Source: Candidatus Halobonum tyrrellensis G22 (lineage in GTDB: Archaea > Halobacteriota > Halobacteria > Halobacteriales > Haloferacaceae). Taken from it: a stretch of DNA of 58,711 nucleotides. The DNA is taken from NCBI RefSeq assembly GCF_000495475.1, contig NZ_ASGZ01000052.1:1-58711 (forward strand). The letters are read 5' to 3'. Positions within the stretch are counted from its first letter, which is position 1. The number at the start of each line of letters is the position of its first letter. A program made the position numbers and the translations under genes. Below, piece by piece: positions 50,901-58,711 of this stretch. The notes beneath the pieces were generated by a model. It had not been told where the DNA came from. It saw only the letters and a list, made by a program, of their open reading frames with translations, and searched no databases.

Positions 50901-51284
50901 GCCGGCGACGAGTCCGGGTCGGCCGCGGCGTGGCTCGTCGGTAACGACCCTCGTTCGGCGCTCCGGGCGATCACCGCGTTCGCGAGCCCCGTCGCCCAGG
51001 GACTCACCGGGAGCACGACCCGGAGTCGGATAGTCGAGCCGCCGCCCCGACTGTCGGCCGGGCGTCGCTCCGACGACCTCCTCGCCGACCGATCGGGATT
51101 CGATATAGCGTCGTTCGGTGTACACCGACGGGTCAGACGGGCGACGGCGACCGCGGTCGCTCGGCGGGGAGGGTACCGGCAGGATGGACACGACGGCGCC
51201 CCCGAGGGCCGCGGCCGGGTCGAGCGGAGGAGGCGAGGGGTTTCGGGTGTCCAGGTGATTCGTGCCGCTCGGGGTAACTCGGGA
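50901..51284. other. Gene-free convergent spacer
   Basis: 384 bp between the stop of the geranylgeranyl reductase gene and the stop of the leftward YgfZ-like gene. I see no start codon with protein-like sequence, no RNA gene and no T-run terminator. Near 51271-51297 the string CTCGGGGTAACTCGGGATTA contains short direct repeats of CTCGGGGTA. All frames are open only because GC is high. Confidence 0.5.
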
Positions 51285-52373
51285 TTACTCGGGGTACGTC
51301 GGGAGTCGCTCCGAGCGCGCGCTCCCCTCGACGAACGGGAGGTCGACCCGCTCGGCGGCGACCTCGCGGCCGTCGACGCGGACCTGCAGGTCGGTCCCCT
51401 CGGCGTCGAAGTCGACCAGCGCGAGCGCCACCGGTCCCTCGAGCGTGACCGAGTCGGCGGCGCGCGTCACCTCGCCGACGCTCGCGTCGCCGTCGAACAC
51501 CGCCGCGCCCGCGTCGGGTCGCTCGTCGGGCCGGAGACCGACCAGTCGCTTGCTCGGCTGCCCGCGGTTCTCCACCTTCGAGACCACCTCCTGGCCGACG
51601 AAACAGCCCTTCTCGAAGTCGACCGCGTTCCGGAGGCCGAGCACGTTCGGGAGCCGTCCCTCCAACTCGGTCTCGAACAGCGGCGTCCCCGCCTCGGCCG
51701 TGAGTGCGTCCCAAGTGGCGTAGCCGAACGGGACGGCGTTCAACCCCCGGGTGAGCAGCGTGTCGAACACGTCCGCCGCCTGGTCGGCCGCACAGACCAC
51801 CTCGTACCCCTCCTCGCCGACGAGCGCGTCGCTCGCGACCACCGTGACGCCCACCTCGTCCATGCGCCCGCGGACGAACGACAGCGCGGGTTCGGGCGCG
51901 CCCGCGCCGTCGAGCACGGACGCCACCTTCTCGGTCGCCTGCGGGCCGTGGACGCCGAACACCCCGAACTCCGCGCTCGCGTCGCGCAGTTCAACGTCGT
52001 CGATGAACACCTTCCCCGACCAGTCGTCGACCAGCGGGTCCGCCCGCCCGGGTGGCGTGAACAGCAGGAGCCGCTCGCCCGCGTTGTAGACGTACATGTC
52101 GGTCTCGATGCCGCCCTGCGGGTCGCACAGCAGGGCGTACGTTCCCTCGCCGTCGGCGGCCGGGACGCGGTTGGTCACCGCGTCGTCGACGAAGCCGACG
52201 CGGTCGTCACCCTCGACCACGACGACGCCGTACCCCATCTCGATGGTGCCGGCGCCGTTGCGGACGGCGCGGGCTGTCGTGGCCGGACGGCCGTAATCGA
52301 CGACGACGTCGCGGCCGCCGCGCTCGTCGAACGTCGCGCCGTAGTCCGCGTGGAGATCACCGACGAGACTCAT
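51285..52373 (-). CDS. ygfZ: YgfZ/GcvT-like folate-binding protein (Fe-S cluster assembly type)
   Basis: A 362-residue protein with the GcvT (aminomethyltransferase) fold. The YgfZ/COG0354 signature KGCFVGQE is present (about residue 254-261), with its conserved Cys, and a C-terminal barrel follows. YgfZ/Iba57 relatives use tetrahydrofolate and assist radical-SAM and other Fe-S enzymes. No gcvH or gcvP lies nearby, so a glycine-cleavage role is less likely. ATG 52373, 66 bp after a wHTH gene on the same strand. Confidence 0.85.
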   Translation of the reverse strand: MSLVGDLHADYGATFDERGGRDVVVDYGRPATTARAVRNGAGTIEMGYGVVVVEGDDRVGFVDDAVTNRVPAADGEGTYALLCDPQGGIETDMYVYNAGERLLLFTPPGRADPLVDDWSGKVFIDDVELRDASAEFGVFGVHGPQATEKVASVLDGAGAPEPALSFVRGRMDEVGVTVVASDALVGEEGYEVVCAADQAADVFDTLLTRGLNAVPFGYATWDALTAEAGTPLFETELEGRLPNVLGLRNAVDFEKGCFVGQEVVSKVENRGQPSKRLVGLRPDERPDAGAAVFDGDASVGEVTRAADSVTLEGPVALALVDFDAEGTDLQVRVDGREVAAERVDLPFVEGSARSERLPTYPE

Positions 52374-52439
52374 TGCCGGGGGTTACGCGCCGCACCGGAA
52401 AAGGCGTCCGCTACGCCGGAGCGGCGTTCGCGCGCCGGC

Positions 52440-52739
52440 TCACAGCCCGAGTCTGTCGCGGATGCTGTCGATGACGCTCCGCTCCGTCTCGGGCTGTTCG
52501 GTCGGGTCGGGCACCACGCGGTCGGCGGGGTAGATGCGGAGCGTCCCGCCCTCGTCGTTCACGTCGATGAGTCCGTCCGCCTTCAGGTTCGACAGCGCGT
52601 CTTCGATGTCGTCGATGTCGGCGTCGACGTGCGCGCGGAGTTCGAGGACCGTCATGCCGTCGTCGGGCCGCCCGACGAGCGCGTCGAGGACGGTCACGTC
52701 AACCTCCGCCCGGTCGCGGAACTCGGGCCGCGCTTTCAT
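52440..52739 (-). CDS. Winged-helix protein (DUF6432-like)
   Basis: A 99-residue protein. MKARPEFRDRAEVDVTVLDALVGR leads into a winged helix (MTVLELRAHVDADIDDIEDALSNLKADGLIDV, about 33-63) with the wing GGTLRIYP. The C-terminal SVIDSIRDRLGL is a short amphipathic helix. It is likely a DNA-binding or regulatory protein; it resembles a small haloarchaeal family of unknown target. ATG 52739; longer in-frame sequence is not conserved in look. It may be co-transcribed with the YgfZ-like gene. Confidence 0.75.
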   Translation of the reverse strand: MKARPEFRDRAEVDVTVLDALVGRPDDGMTVLELRAHVDADIDDIEDALSNLKADGLIDVNDEGGTLRIYPADRVVPDPTEQPETERSVIDSIRDRLGL

Positions 52740-52987
52740 GCGCGATACATCGACCGACCGAGGGATACGTGTACCGGTGGATCTACCGTCGTACGTTACC
52801 ACATGGCACGGATCTCGGGTGGCCGCCCGGTCGCGCCGGACGCTCCCGGCGGGGTCCGACGGGACCGCTCCGGGCGGTCGGACGGGCCGGTTCGGGACCG
52901 TTGCGGGCCGTACGCGGCGTACGCCCGGGCCGTCGGGCGTCAGACGGTAAGGAACCCTTTTGGTCGCGCGGGCCGGCTGGGACGGTA

Positions 52988-54118
52988 ATGGGACTCAGGT
53001 GCCTCCTCGGTCACGACTTCACGGAGCCGACGACCGAGCGCGAGCGGGAGGAACGCGGCGACGAGGTGATCGTCGCCGTCCGGCGTGTCAAGGAGTGCAA
53101 GCGCTGCGGCGAGCGGCGGGTCGTCTCCGAGAACAAGGAAGTGACGTCGCTCGACAGGCCGCTCGGGGCGTCGGAGTCCGACTCCGCGGACGCGTCCGCC
53201 CGAGCGAGCGGCGCGACCGGGTCGTTCGACGCGAGCGGCGACGGCGACGACGGCGTCGCCCCCTCGGCTGGCGGCGGCTGGGCCGACAGCGGCGACCGGG
53301 GGAACCCGCTCGTCGACTCGGACGACGGCGACGAGTTCGACCACCCCGAGGCCGACCTCGACGGCGTCGACACCGACGTGGAGGACGACGCCGAGATCAT
53401 CCGCTCGGGACCCGACGACGACGCGCCCGACGACGCCGCCGGCCGCGGGCGCGGCGAGTGGCCCGACGCGGACGTGAACCGCTCGACCGGCGCGGTCGGC
53501 CGCGCGACCGCCGGCGACGACCCCGCGGCCGACGGCGCGAACGACGACACGAGCGACGACCGAGCGGCGACCGACGACGGGGGGAGGACCGACCCCGCCG
53601 ACGAGGACGCCGAGTTCATCGACGCCGATGCCGACGCCGGGACCGACGACGCGGGTGACGACGGGCGGGTGCCGTGGCCGGACCACGACGGCGCCGACGA
53701 GGGGTTCGACGCCACGTTCGGCGACGACGACGGCGCCGACGGGAGCCCCGAAACCGCGGCGGCGGCGACCGACGACGACGCGGGCGGGGAGTACATCGAG
53801 GCGGAGTCGGAGCCGCTCGACGGCGGCGAACCCGTCGGCTCGACCGGCGTCGGCGACGACGGCGGGTCGTGGGGAGCGACGGCGACGGGCGGGACCGACC
53901 GCTCCGACCGGTCGGAGCGGTCCGAGCGGTCGAACGGGTCGGGCGGCGGGTCGGCGACCCCGGCGGTCGAACTCCGGACGGTCTCGGGCGACCCCGACGC
54001 GGAGTACGTCTGCCCCGAGTGCGGGGCGCGCGAACCCGTCGGCGCCTCCTCGACGCGCGCGGGCGACATCTGCCCCGACTGCAAGCGGGGCTACATCGAG
54101 GAGCGCGAACTGGAGTAA
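52988..54118 (+). CDS. Acidic protein with terminal zinc ribbons (DUF7093-like)
   Basis: A 376-residue protein. The N-terminal module MGLRCLLGHDF...VKECKRCGERRVVSENKEVTSL (1-58) has Cys5 and a CKRC pair. The C-terminal module CPECGAREPVG...GDICPDCKRGY (about 338-371) is a zinc ribbon. Between them lie about 270 residues of low-complexity Asp/Gly/Ala/Ser sequence, surely disordered. The function is unknown; zinc ribbons on a flexible acidic linker suggest a scaffold or nucleic-acid contact. ATG 52988 directly precedes the conserved start. Confidence 0.8.
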   Translation: MGLRCLLGHDFTEPTTEREREERGDEVIVAVRRVKECKRCGERRVVSENKEVTSLDRPLGASESDSADASARASGATGSFDASGDGDDGVAPSAGGGWADSGDRGNPLVDSDDGDEFDHPEADLDGVDTDVEDDAEIIRSGPDDDAPDDAAGRGRGEWPDADVNRSTGAVGRATAGDDPAADGANDDTSDDRAATDDGGRTDPADEDAEFIDADADAGTDDAGDDGRVPWPDHDGADEGFDATFGDDDGADGSPETAAAATDDDAGGEYIEAESEPLDGGEPVGSTGVGDDGGSWGATATGGTDRSDRSERSERSNGSGGGSATPAVELRTVSGDPDAEYVCPECGAREPVGASSTRAGDICPDCKRGYIEERELE

Positions 54119-54302
54119 CCCGACGGCCGGCCCCCGCTCCCCGTCCGACGGGTCCGGCTCTGTCCCCGCACCGTCGCCGATTCTCGCTCCCTGGGGCGGC
54201 CGCCGACGCGGCGTTTTCGACCGCGCCCGGGAGCCGCGGACAGACGGCCCGTCGCCGTCGTCTGACGAAACTCGTTTACCGCCCCCCACCGAACGGCCGT
54301 CC

Positions 54303-54686
54303 ATGAAGGAGTACAAGATGCGGCGGGGAGAGCATCTGGAAGACCGGATGCCCGACCTGGAAGCCGAGATCGAAGAGCGGTTCGGTCCGGTCACCGGCAC
54401 CGAGGAGTGGAACGGCCACGAACTGTACGTCGTCGAGGAGCCGACCAACCCCGTGTTCGACCGGATCGTCGCCGGGGCGGCGGCGTACTCGGGCAAGAAG
54501 GACAAACTCGCGGTCCACTTCGAGGAGCGACCCGCCGAGGAGGTCATCGCCGAGGGGAACGCCGACGCCGCCGCAGACGCGGTCGACGCGAAAAACGAGT
54601 TCCTGCTCGACGCGACCGGCCGGGACGCCAAGTCGCGGCGCGAATCGCTCAAGCGCGAAGTCGAGGACGACGCACCCGAGTACTGA
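54303..54686 (+). CDS. DUF5611 family protein
   Basis: A 127-residue protein: MKEYKMRRGEHLEDRMPDLE, then FGPVTGTEEWNGHELYVVEEPTNPVFDRIVAGAAAYSGKKDKLAVHFEERP and a helical acidic tail. The pattern matches the small archaeal DUF5611 family, which has no known function. ATG 54303. It appears alone; 184 bp follow the zinc-ribbon gene on the same strand. Confidence 0.8.
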   Translation: MKEYKMRRGEHLEDRMPDLEAEIEERFGPVTGTEEWNGHELYVVEEPTNPVFDRIVAGAAAYSGKKDKLAVHFEERPAEEVIAEGNADAAADAVDAKNEFLLDATGRDAKSRRESLKREVEDDAPEY

Positions 54687-54822
54687 CTCGCCCCCGCGGG
54701 CGCGCGGATTCTCCGGAGACGCACGCTCCCGTCGGCCGCCGGTCCGCGCCGCCCGTCTCGTTCGTCCCGTCCGTCCCGCCCGTCGCGTTCGAGCACCGCC
54801 GAACCCGAACCAGGGTCCGGTA

Positions 54823-55581
54823 CTACACCGACTCGGGTAGGTAGCCGCCGTCGACCTCCACGTTCTGGCCGGAGACGTAGCTCGCGGCGTCGCTCACGAA
54901 GAACAGCAGCACGGCCGTCAGGTCGTCGACCGTCGCCCACCGCCCCCGCGGGGCGTCGTCGGGGAACGCGTCCGAGGTCTCGACGACGTACGGCGATATC
55001 GCGTTGACCGTGACCCCGTCGTCTTGGGTATCGGCCGCGAGCATGCGCGTGAACATCAACACGCCCGTCTTGGCGATGAAGTACGGCGCGTTCTTCGGTT
55101 CGATCAGTCCCTTCTCGCTGCCCGCGTACCCCACGTTGACGATCCGCCCCCACTGGCGGTCGCGCATGGCGGGGAGGGCGCGCTTCGAGCAGAGGTAGGT
55201 GGCGGTGAGGTTCGTGTCCATCACCGTCCGCCACGTCGAGTAGTCCATCTCCGCCCAGTGGCGGGGCGCGAACGCCCCCACGTTGTTGACGAGGAGGTCG
55301 ACGCTCCCCACCGCCGCTTCGACGGCGTCGAACACCGCGTCCACGTCGTCGGGGTCGGTCACGTCGCCCTGGACGGTCGTCGCCTCGACGCCGCGGTCGC
55401 GCGCCTCGGCGGCGGTGGCTTCCGCCTCCTCCGCGCTCGACCGGTAGTGGACCGCCACGTCCGCGCCGCAGTCCGCACACGCCAGGAGGAACCCCCGACC
55501 GATCCCGGACGAACTGCCGGTGACGAGCGCCGTTCGGCCGCGCAGGTCGGGGTCGGCGTCCGGGTCCGCGTTCGTACCCAT
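54823..55581 (-). CDS. Short-chain dehydrogenase/reductase (SDR)
   Basis: A 252-residue classical SDR. The nucleotide motif is ALVTGSSSGIGRGFLL (about 18-33), VQGDVTDPDDV binds the adenine, the NVGA motif is VNNVGAFAPRHW, the catalytic Tyr/Lys are in APYFIAKTGV, and GQNVEVDGGYLP is near the end. The catalytic Ser region reads NVGYAGSEKG, with Ser 12 residues before Tyr instead of the usual 13. It resembles FabG-like enzymes; the substrate is unknown. ATG 55581 (acidic NADPDADPDL leader) is preferred to the longer 55836. Confidence 0.87.
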   Translation of the reverse strand: MGTNADPDADPDLRGRTALVTGSSSGIGRGFLLACADCGADVAVHYRSSAEEAEATAAEARDRGVEATTVQGDVTDPDDVDAVFDAVEAAVGSVDLLVNNVGAFAPRHWAEMDYSTWRTVMDTNLTATYLCSKRALPAMRDRQWGRIVNVGYAGSEKGLIEPKNAPYFIAKTGVLMFTRMLAADTQDDGVTVNAISPYVVETSDAFPDDAPRGRWATVDDLTAVLLFFVSDAASYVSGQNVEVDGGYLPESV

Positions 55582-55716
55582 ACCTGTCCCAGACGCGCCG
55601 GGACCAAAACCCCCGCGACGGCGTCCGGATGGCTCTCGCCGCGCGGTCGTGGGAGTCGCCCGGAGCGGGGAGGGGCCTCTGCACGTTTTATCATGTACAA
55701 GCTGTAAGGGACCGAC

Positions 55717-56157
55717 ATGGCCATCGAGACGATCATGTTGACGGTCGGTCGGAGCAACGAGTCCCGGGTCGACAAGCTGACGCAGTCGGCGGTCGAACTC
55801 GCGGAGACGACGGGCGCACGCGTCGTCATCGGACACGCGTTCGAGACGCAGGACGACGCGGACGCGGTCCGCGACCGCCTCGACATGACCGAGGGGGACG
55901 CGACCGACGTGGCCAACCGCATGGAGACCGTCCGCCGCGCGAGCAAGGCGCTCCGCGCGGCCGGCGTCGACTTCGAGGTGCAGGCGGTCGTCGGCGACCC
56001 CGGCGAGGTGATCGCCGACCTCGCCGAGGAGGTGGGCGCCGACCGCATCCTCGTGGGCGGCCGGAAGCGCTCGCCCGCGGGCAAGGCGGTGTTCGGCAGC
56101 ACCGCCCAGCGGATCCTGCTGTCGGCACCCTGCCCGGTGACGTTCGTCCGCGAGTGA
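55717..56157 (+). CDS. Universal stress protein (UspA family)
   Basis: A 146-residue protein with the Usp fold. The C-terminal ATP-binding signature is ILVGGRKRSPAGKAVFGSTAQRILLSAPCPVTFV (Gly-x2-Gly-x9-Gly-Ser/Thr). MAIETIMLTVGRSNESRVDKL at the start replaces the usual Asp of strand 1 with a Gly-Arg pair. A TATA-like GTTTTATCATG (55684-55694) lies about 25-30 bp upstream of ATG 55717. It is divergent from the SDR gene. Confidence 0.9.
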   Translation: MAIETIMLTVGRSNESRVDKLTQSAVELAETTGARVVIGHAFETQDDADAVRDRLDMTEGDATDVANRMETVRRASKALRAAGVDFEVQAVVGDPGEVIADLAEEVGADRILVGGRKRSPAGKAVFGSTAQRILLSAPCPVTFVRE

Positions 56158-56339
56158 GCGGGCGGCGGGACGCGACGGGTCGGTCGAGACCCGCCGGCGC
56201 GCGGACGTACCGGCCCGCCAGCCCGCCGGGACGGCGACTCGCCGACCCGGGTCGGGAGGCCCGGCGTCCGTGCGGGAAACTCACTCGCGGCCGAGTAGAA
56301 ACACCTTGATTAAGTAGCACGGGAGCGAGCGATGCACCG

Positions 56340-57314
56340 ATGGCTTCGTACGTCGGCGTCGACCTCGGCGCGACGAACGTCCGCGCGGTGGTCGGCGACG
56401 AACGCGCGCAGATCCGGGGACGGGCCGCCAGCTCGACCCCGGAGGGACCGACAGGGATCGACGTCACCGAAGCGGTGCTCGACGTGACCCGCGCGGCCTG
56501 CGACGACGCCGGGGTCGACCCCGAGACGGTCGCGGCCGCGGGCGTCGCCTCCATCGGCCCGCTCGACCTCGCCGAGGGACTCATCGACGGTCCCGCGAAC
56601 TTCCCCGACTCGGTCGGGCAGGTGCCGCTGACCGGCCCGCTGTCGGAACTGCTCGGCACCGACGAGGTCCACCTCCACAACGACACCGTCGCGGGCGTCA
56701 TCGGCGAGCGCTTCCACAGCGACCGCAACCCCGACGACATGGTGTACCTCACCATCTCGTCGGGCATCGGCGCGGGCGTCTGCGTCGACGGGAACGTCCT
56801 CGAAGGGTGGGACGGCAACGCGGGCGAGGTGGGCCACGACATCGTCGACCCCGCGGGCGCGATGACGTGTGGCTGCGGCCGCGACGGCCACTGGGAGGCG
56901 TACTGCTCGGGCGACAACATCCCCCGGTACGCCCGGCACCTCCACGAGGCCGAGTCGGTCGACACCGACCTCCCGGTCGGCGACGACGGGTTCGGCGCGC
57001 CCGAGGTGTTCGACGCCCGCGGCGACGACCCGCTCGCGGACCTCACGCTCGACCGCGTCCGGCAGTGGAACCTCATCGGGATGACCAACCTCGTCCACTC
57101 GTACGCCCCGCTCGTCGTGTTCGTCGGCGGGTCGGTCGCGCTCCACAACCCCGAGGAGGTGGTCGACCCGCTCCGCGACGGCCTCGCCGAGTCGGTGTTC
57201 ACGAACGTCCCCGACATCCAGCTCACCACGATGGGCGACGACGTGGTCGTGAAGGGCGCGCTCGCGTCCGCGCTGACCGACGGCACGGGCGACCGCTCGC
57301 AGATGCAGGCGTGA
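56340..57314 (+). CDS. ROK family sugar kinase
   Basis: A 324-residue kinase. The ATP phosphate loop is GVDLGATNVRAVVGD, the catalytic Asp is in HLHNDTVAGVIGE, and the ROK zinc site is EVGHDIVDP with CGCGRDGHWEAYCSG (three Cys plus His). VFVGGSVALHNPE closes the domain. It is most similar in layout to ATP-dependent glucokinases; the sugar specificity is inference. A TATA-like TGATTAAGTAG (56307-56317) lies about 27 bp before ATG 56340. Confidence 0.92.
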   Translation: MASYVGVDLGATNVRAVVGDERAQIRGRAASSTPEGPTGIDVTEAVLDVTRAACDDAGVDPETVAAAGVASIGPLDLAEGLIDGPANFPDSVGQVPLTGPLSELLGTDEVHLHNDTVAGVIGERFHSDRNPDDMVYLTISSGIGAGVCVDGNVLEGWDGNAGEVGHDIVDPAGAMTCGCGRDGHWEAYCSGDNIPRYARHLHEAESVDTDLPVGDDGFGAPEVFDARGDDPLADLTLDRVRQWNLIGMTNLVHSYAPLVVFVGGSVALHNPEEVVDPLRDGLAESVFTNVPDIQLTTMGDDVVVKGALASALTDGTGDRSQMQA

Positions 57315-57449
57315 GAGCGAGCGCGTAAGACGCGCGGCTCGCGACCGGTCACGGCCGTCCCCTTCCATCCACGGCTCCCTACCCGACCGAGCGCCCCGCT
57401 CGCCCCGCCGCTCCGCTACCCCTTTCCTCCCGGAACTCCGAACCCGGTC

Positions 57450-58711
57450 GTGCGACGACGCGACGCCCTCCGTGCCGGCGCGCTCCTCGCCGCGGGCGGG
57501 AGCGCAGTCCCGGCGACCGCCGCGACCGCGGCGGACGAGTCGTACGGGCCGCTCGGCCGCCTCGACTGCCGCGGGACGAAGGAGGCGGTCGTCTCCGCCG
57601 ACGGGTCGACCGCGTTCCTCGCGCTCACGGACGGCTACGCGACGGTCGACGTGCGCGACCCCGCGGCGCCGACGCTCCTCGCGGAGCGCCGCTCGCTGCT
57701 CGCCGACCGCGAGGGCGGCCCGATGGTCGGGGTACACGACGTGACGCTGTCGGGCGACACGCTCGCGGTCGTCGGTCCCGCGAACCCCGCCCCCTCGGCG
57801 CCGAGCGGCGCGCTCTTCGTCGACGTGAGCGACCCCGCCGACCCCGTCCGGCGCGGCTTCCACCCCACGACCTTCCCGGTCCACAACGCGTTCCTCGACG
57901 GCGAGTACCTCTATCTCACCGGCAACGACGGCGAGCGGAACCCGCTGGTCGTCGTCGACGCCGGCGCCGACCCGCCCGCGGAGGTCGCGCGGTGGTCGCT
58001 CGTCGACCGCGACCCCGCGTGGGGCGAGGTGCGCTCGCCGCTCCGCGTGCTCCACGACGTGTGGGTTCGCGACGGGCTGGCGGCGCTCGCCTGCTGGGAC
58101 GCGGGAACGTACCTGCTCGACGTGAGCGACCCCGCCGACCCCGCGTTCGTCGGCCGCGTGCCCGCGGGCGACCCCGCCGGCCTGCGCGACCCGCCCGCCT
58201 CGGAGTCGCTGACGCCGCCCGGCAACCACCACTACGCCGCCACCGACCCCGGGAACGACCTGCTCGCCGTCGGCGAGGAGTCGTGGGCCGCCCGGCGCGA
58301 CGGGCGGACGGTCGGCGGGCCGAGCGGCGTCGGCCTCTACGACCTCTCGGACCCCGCCGCGCCCGCCCACCTCGCGTCCATCGACCCGCCGCCGACCGCG
58401 GAGCCGACGCTCGACGGGACGTGGACCACCGCCCACAACCTCGAACTCCGCGGGGGGACGCTGTACACCTCGTGGTACCAGGGGGGCGTGAAGCGTCACG
58501 ACGTCTCCGACCCCGCGAACCCGGTCGAGGAGACGTGGTGGGTCGACCCCGCGGCGGCGCGCTTCTGGACCGCCCGGACCGCGGGCGACGCGTTCGTCGC
58601 CTCGTCGATGGGCACCCGGTCGGGCGCGCCCGCGGGGCTGTGGACGTTCCCCGACGCGGCGGGGGGCGGCGGCGACCCGGCGGCGCTGACCGCGACGCCG
58701 ACGACGGCGGC
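57450..58711 (+). CDS. Tat-exported LVIVD-repeat protein (3' end missing)
   Basis: At least 420 residues, running off the window without a stop. GTG 57450 starts a twin-arginine signal (RRRDALRAGALLAAGGSAV). The mature part has repeated blades ending in V(D/S)xxDPA(A/D)P: TVDVRDPAAP, FVDVSDPADP, LLDVSDPADP, LYDLSDPAAP, RHDVSDPANP. This is the LVIVD propeller repeat of surface proteins. The last visible residues (ALTATPTT) begin a Thr-rich stalk, so a C-terminal anchor probably follows. It was read by hand as no stop closes it. The function is unknown, probably cell-surface. Confidence 0.85.
   Translation, partial: MRRRDALRAGALLAAGGSAVPATAATAADESYGPLGRLDCRGTKEAVVSADGSTAFLALTDGYATVDVRDPAAPTLLAERRSLLADREGGPMVGVHDVTLSGDTLAVVGPANPAPSAPSGALFVDVSDPADPVRRGFHPTTFPVHNAFLDGEYLYLTGNDGERNPLVVVDAGADPPAEVARWSLVDRDPAWGEVRSPLRVLHDVWVRDGLAALACWDAGTYLLDVSDPADPAFVGRVPAGDPAGLRDPPASESLTPPGNHHYAATDPGNDLLAVGEESWAARRDGRTVGGPSGVGLYDLSDPAAPAHLASIDPPPTAEPTLDGTWTTAHNLELRGGTLYTSWYQGGVKRHDVSDPANPVEETWWVDPAAARFWTARTAGDAFVASSMGTRSGAPAGLWTFPDAAGGGGDPAALTATPTTA

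Noticed and set aside
50901-51284. Read-through extension of the geranylgeranyl reductase past its TGA
   Set aside because: The frame stays open for kilobases into an antisense gene, which is an effect of base composition; the protein already has family length.
51285-52373. Glycine cleavage T-protein (gcvT)
   Set aside because: The KGCFVGQE signature marks the YgfZ/Iba57 type, and no gcvH or gcvP is adjacent.

Overview
This window is a stretch of chromosome from a halophilic archaeon (class Halobacteria). The DNA is very GC-rich, and the predicted proteins are strongly acidic (Asp/Glu-rich, Lys-poor), as expected for a salt-in lifestyle. The gene set includes archaeal TFB, a thermosome subunit, eL15, eL40, Rio2 kinase, Sec61-beta (SecG), the E1-like enzyme UbaA, F420:NADP oxidoreductase and a geranylgeranyl reductase. 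Many gene families are small and known mainly from haloarchaea. Many genes have a TATA-like box 25-30 nt before the start codon (leaderless transcripts). Haloferacales is my best guess for the order, but the sequence alone does not settle it.

Layout. 1-5 kb: end of a small membrane protein, npdG, a frameshifted nickel/cobalt exporter gene divergent from nikR, an MDR oxidoreductase, DoxX and UbaA. 5-13.6 kb: TFB, citrate synthase, MATE exporter, gamma-glutamylcyclotransferase-like protein, threonine deaminase, RidA and small proteins. 13.6-13.9 kb: a tRNA-Ser(GGA) whose 3' end is repeated 136 bp downstream, a possible scar of an integrated element. 14-24 kb: methyltransferase and riboflavin synthase, DUF502 membrane protein, M24 peptidase with a UvrD-like helicase, M32 carboxypeptidase, endonuclease IV, lipoate ligase-like protein. 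23.7-32.8 kb: Rio2, eL15 with a hairpin-rich leader, DUF21 protein, a DUF5786-DUF99-uracil-DNA glycosylase cluster, MBL hydrolase, eL40, thioredoxin, SecG, then pdxT-hisE-hisH-pheA and an Hsp20.

32.8-44.3 kb: a 1117-residue Tat-exported multidomain hydrolase lying between two Hsp20 genes, an AT-rich divergent promoter region, bacterial-type LeuRS, an ornithine cyclodeaminase/alanine dehydrogenase homologue, a lipoprotein and the thermosome. 44.5-58.7 kb: UvrA, SnoaL-like protein, Asp-box propeller protein, geranylgeranyl reductase, a YgfZ/GcvT-like protein, wHTH protein, a zinc-ribbon/acidic-linker protein, DUF5611, SDR, universal stress protein, ROK kinase and a truncated Tat-exported LVIVD-repeat protein.

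Most of the window is ordinary core genome. I see no CRISPR array, transposase, integrase, restriction system or prophage module, and no complete unknown multi-gene system. The parts most worth a second look are the doubly frameshifted nickel exporter next to nikR, the tRNA-Ser 3'-end duplication, the eL15 leader, the large secreted hydrolase flanked by Hsp20 genes, the DUF99-UDG cluster, and the 21-bp tandem repeat upstream of eL40.
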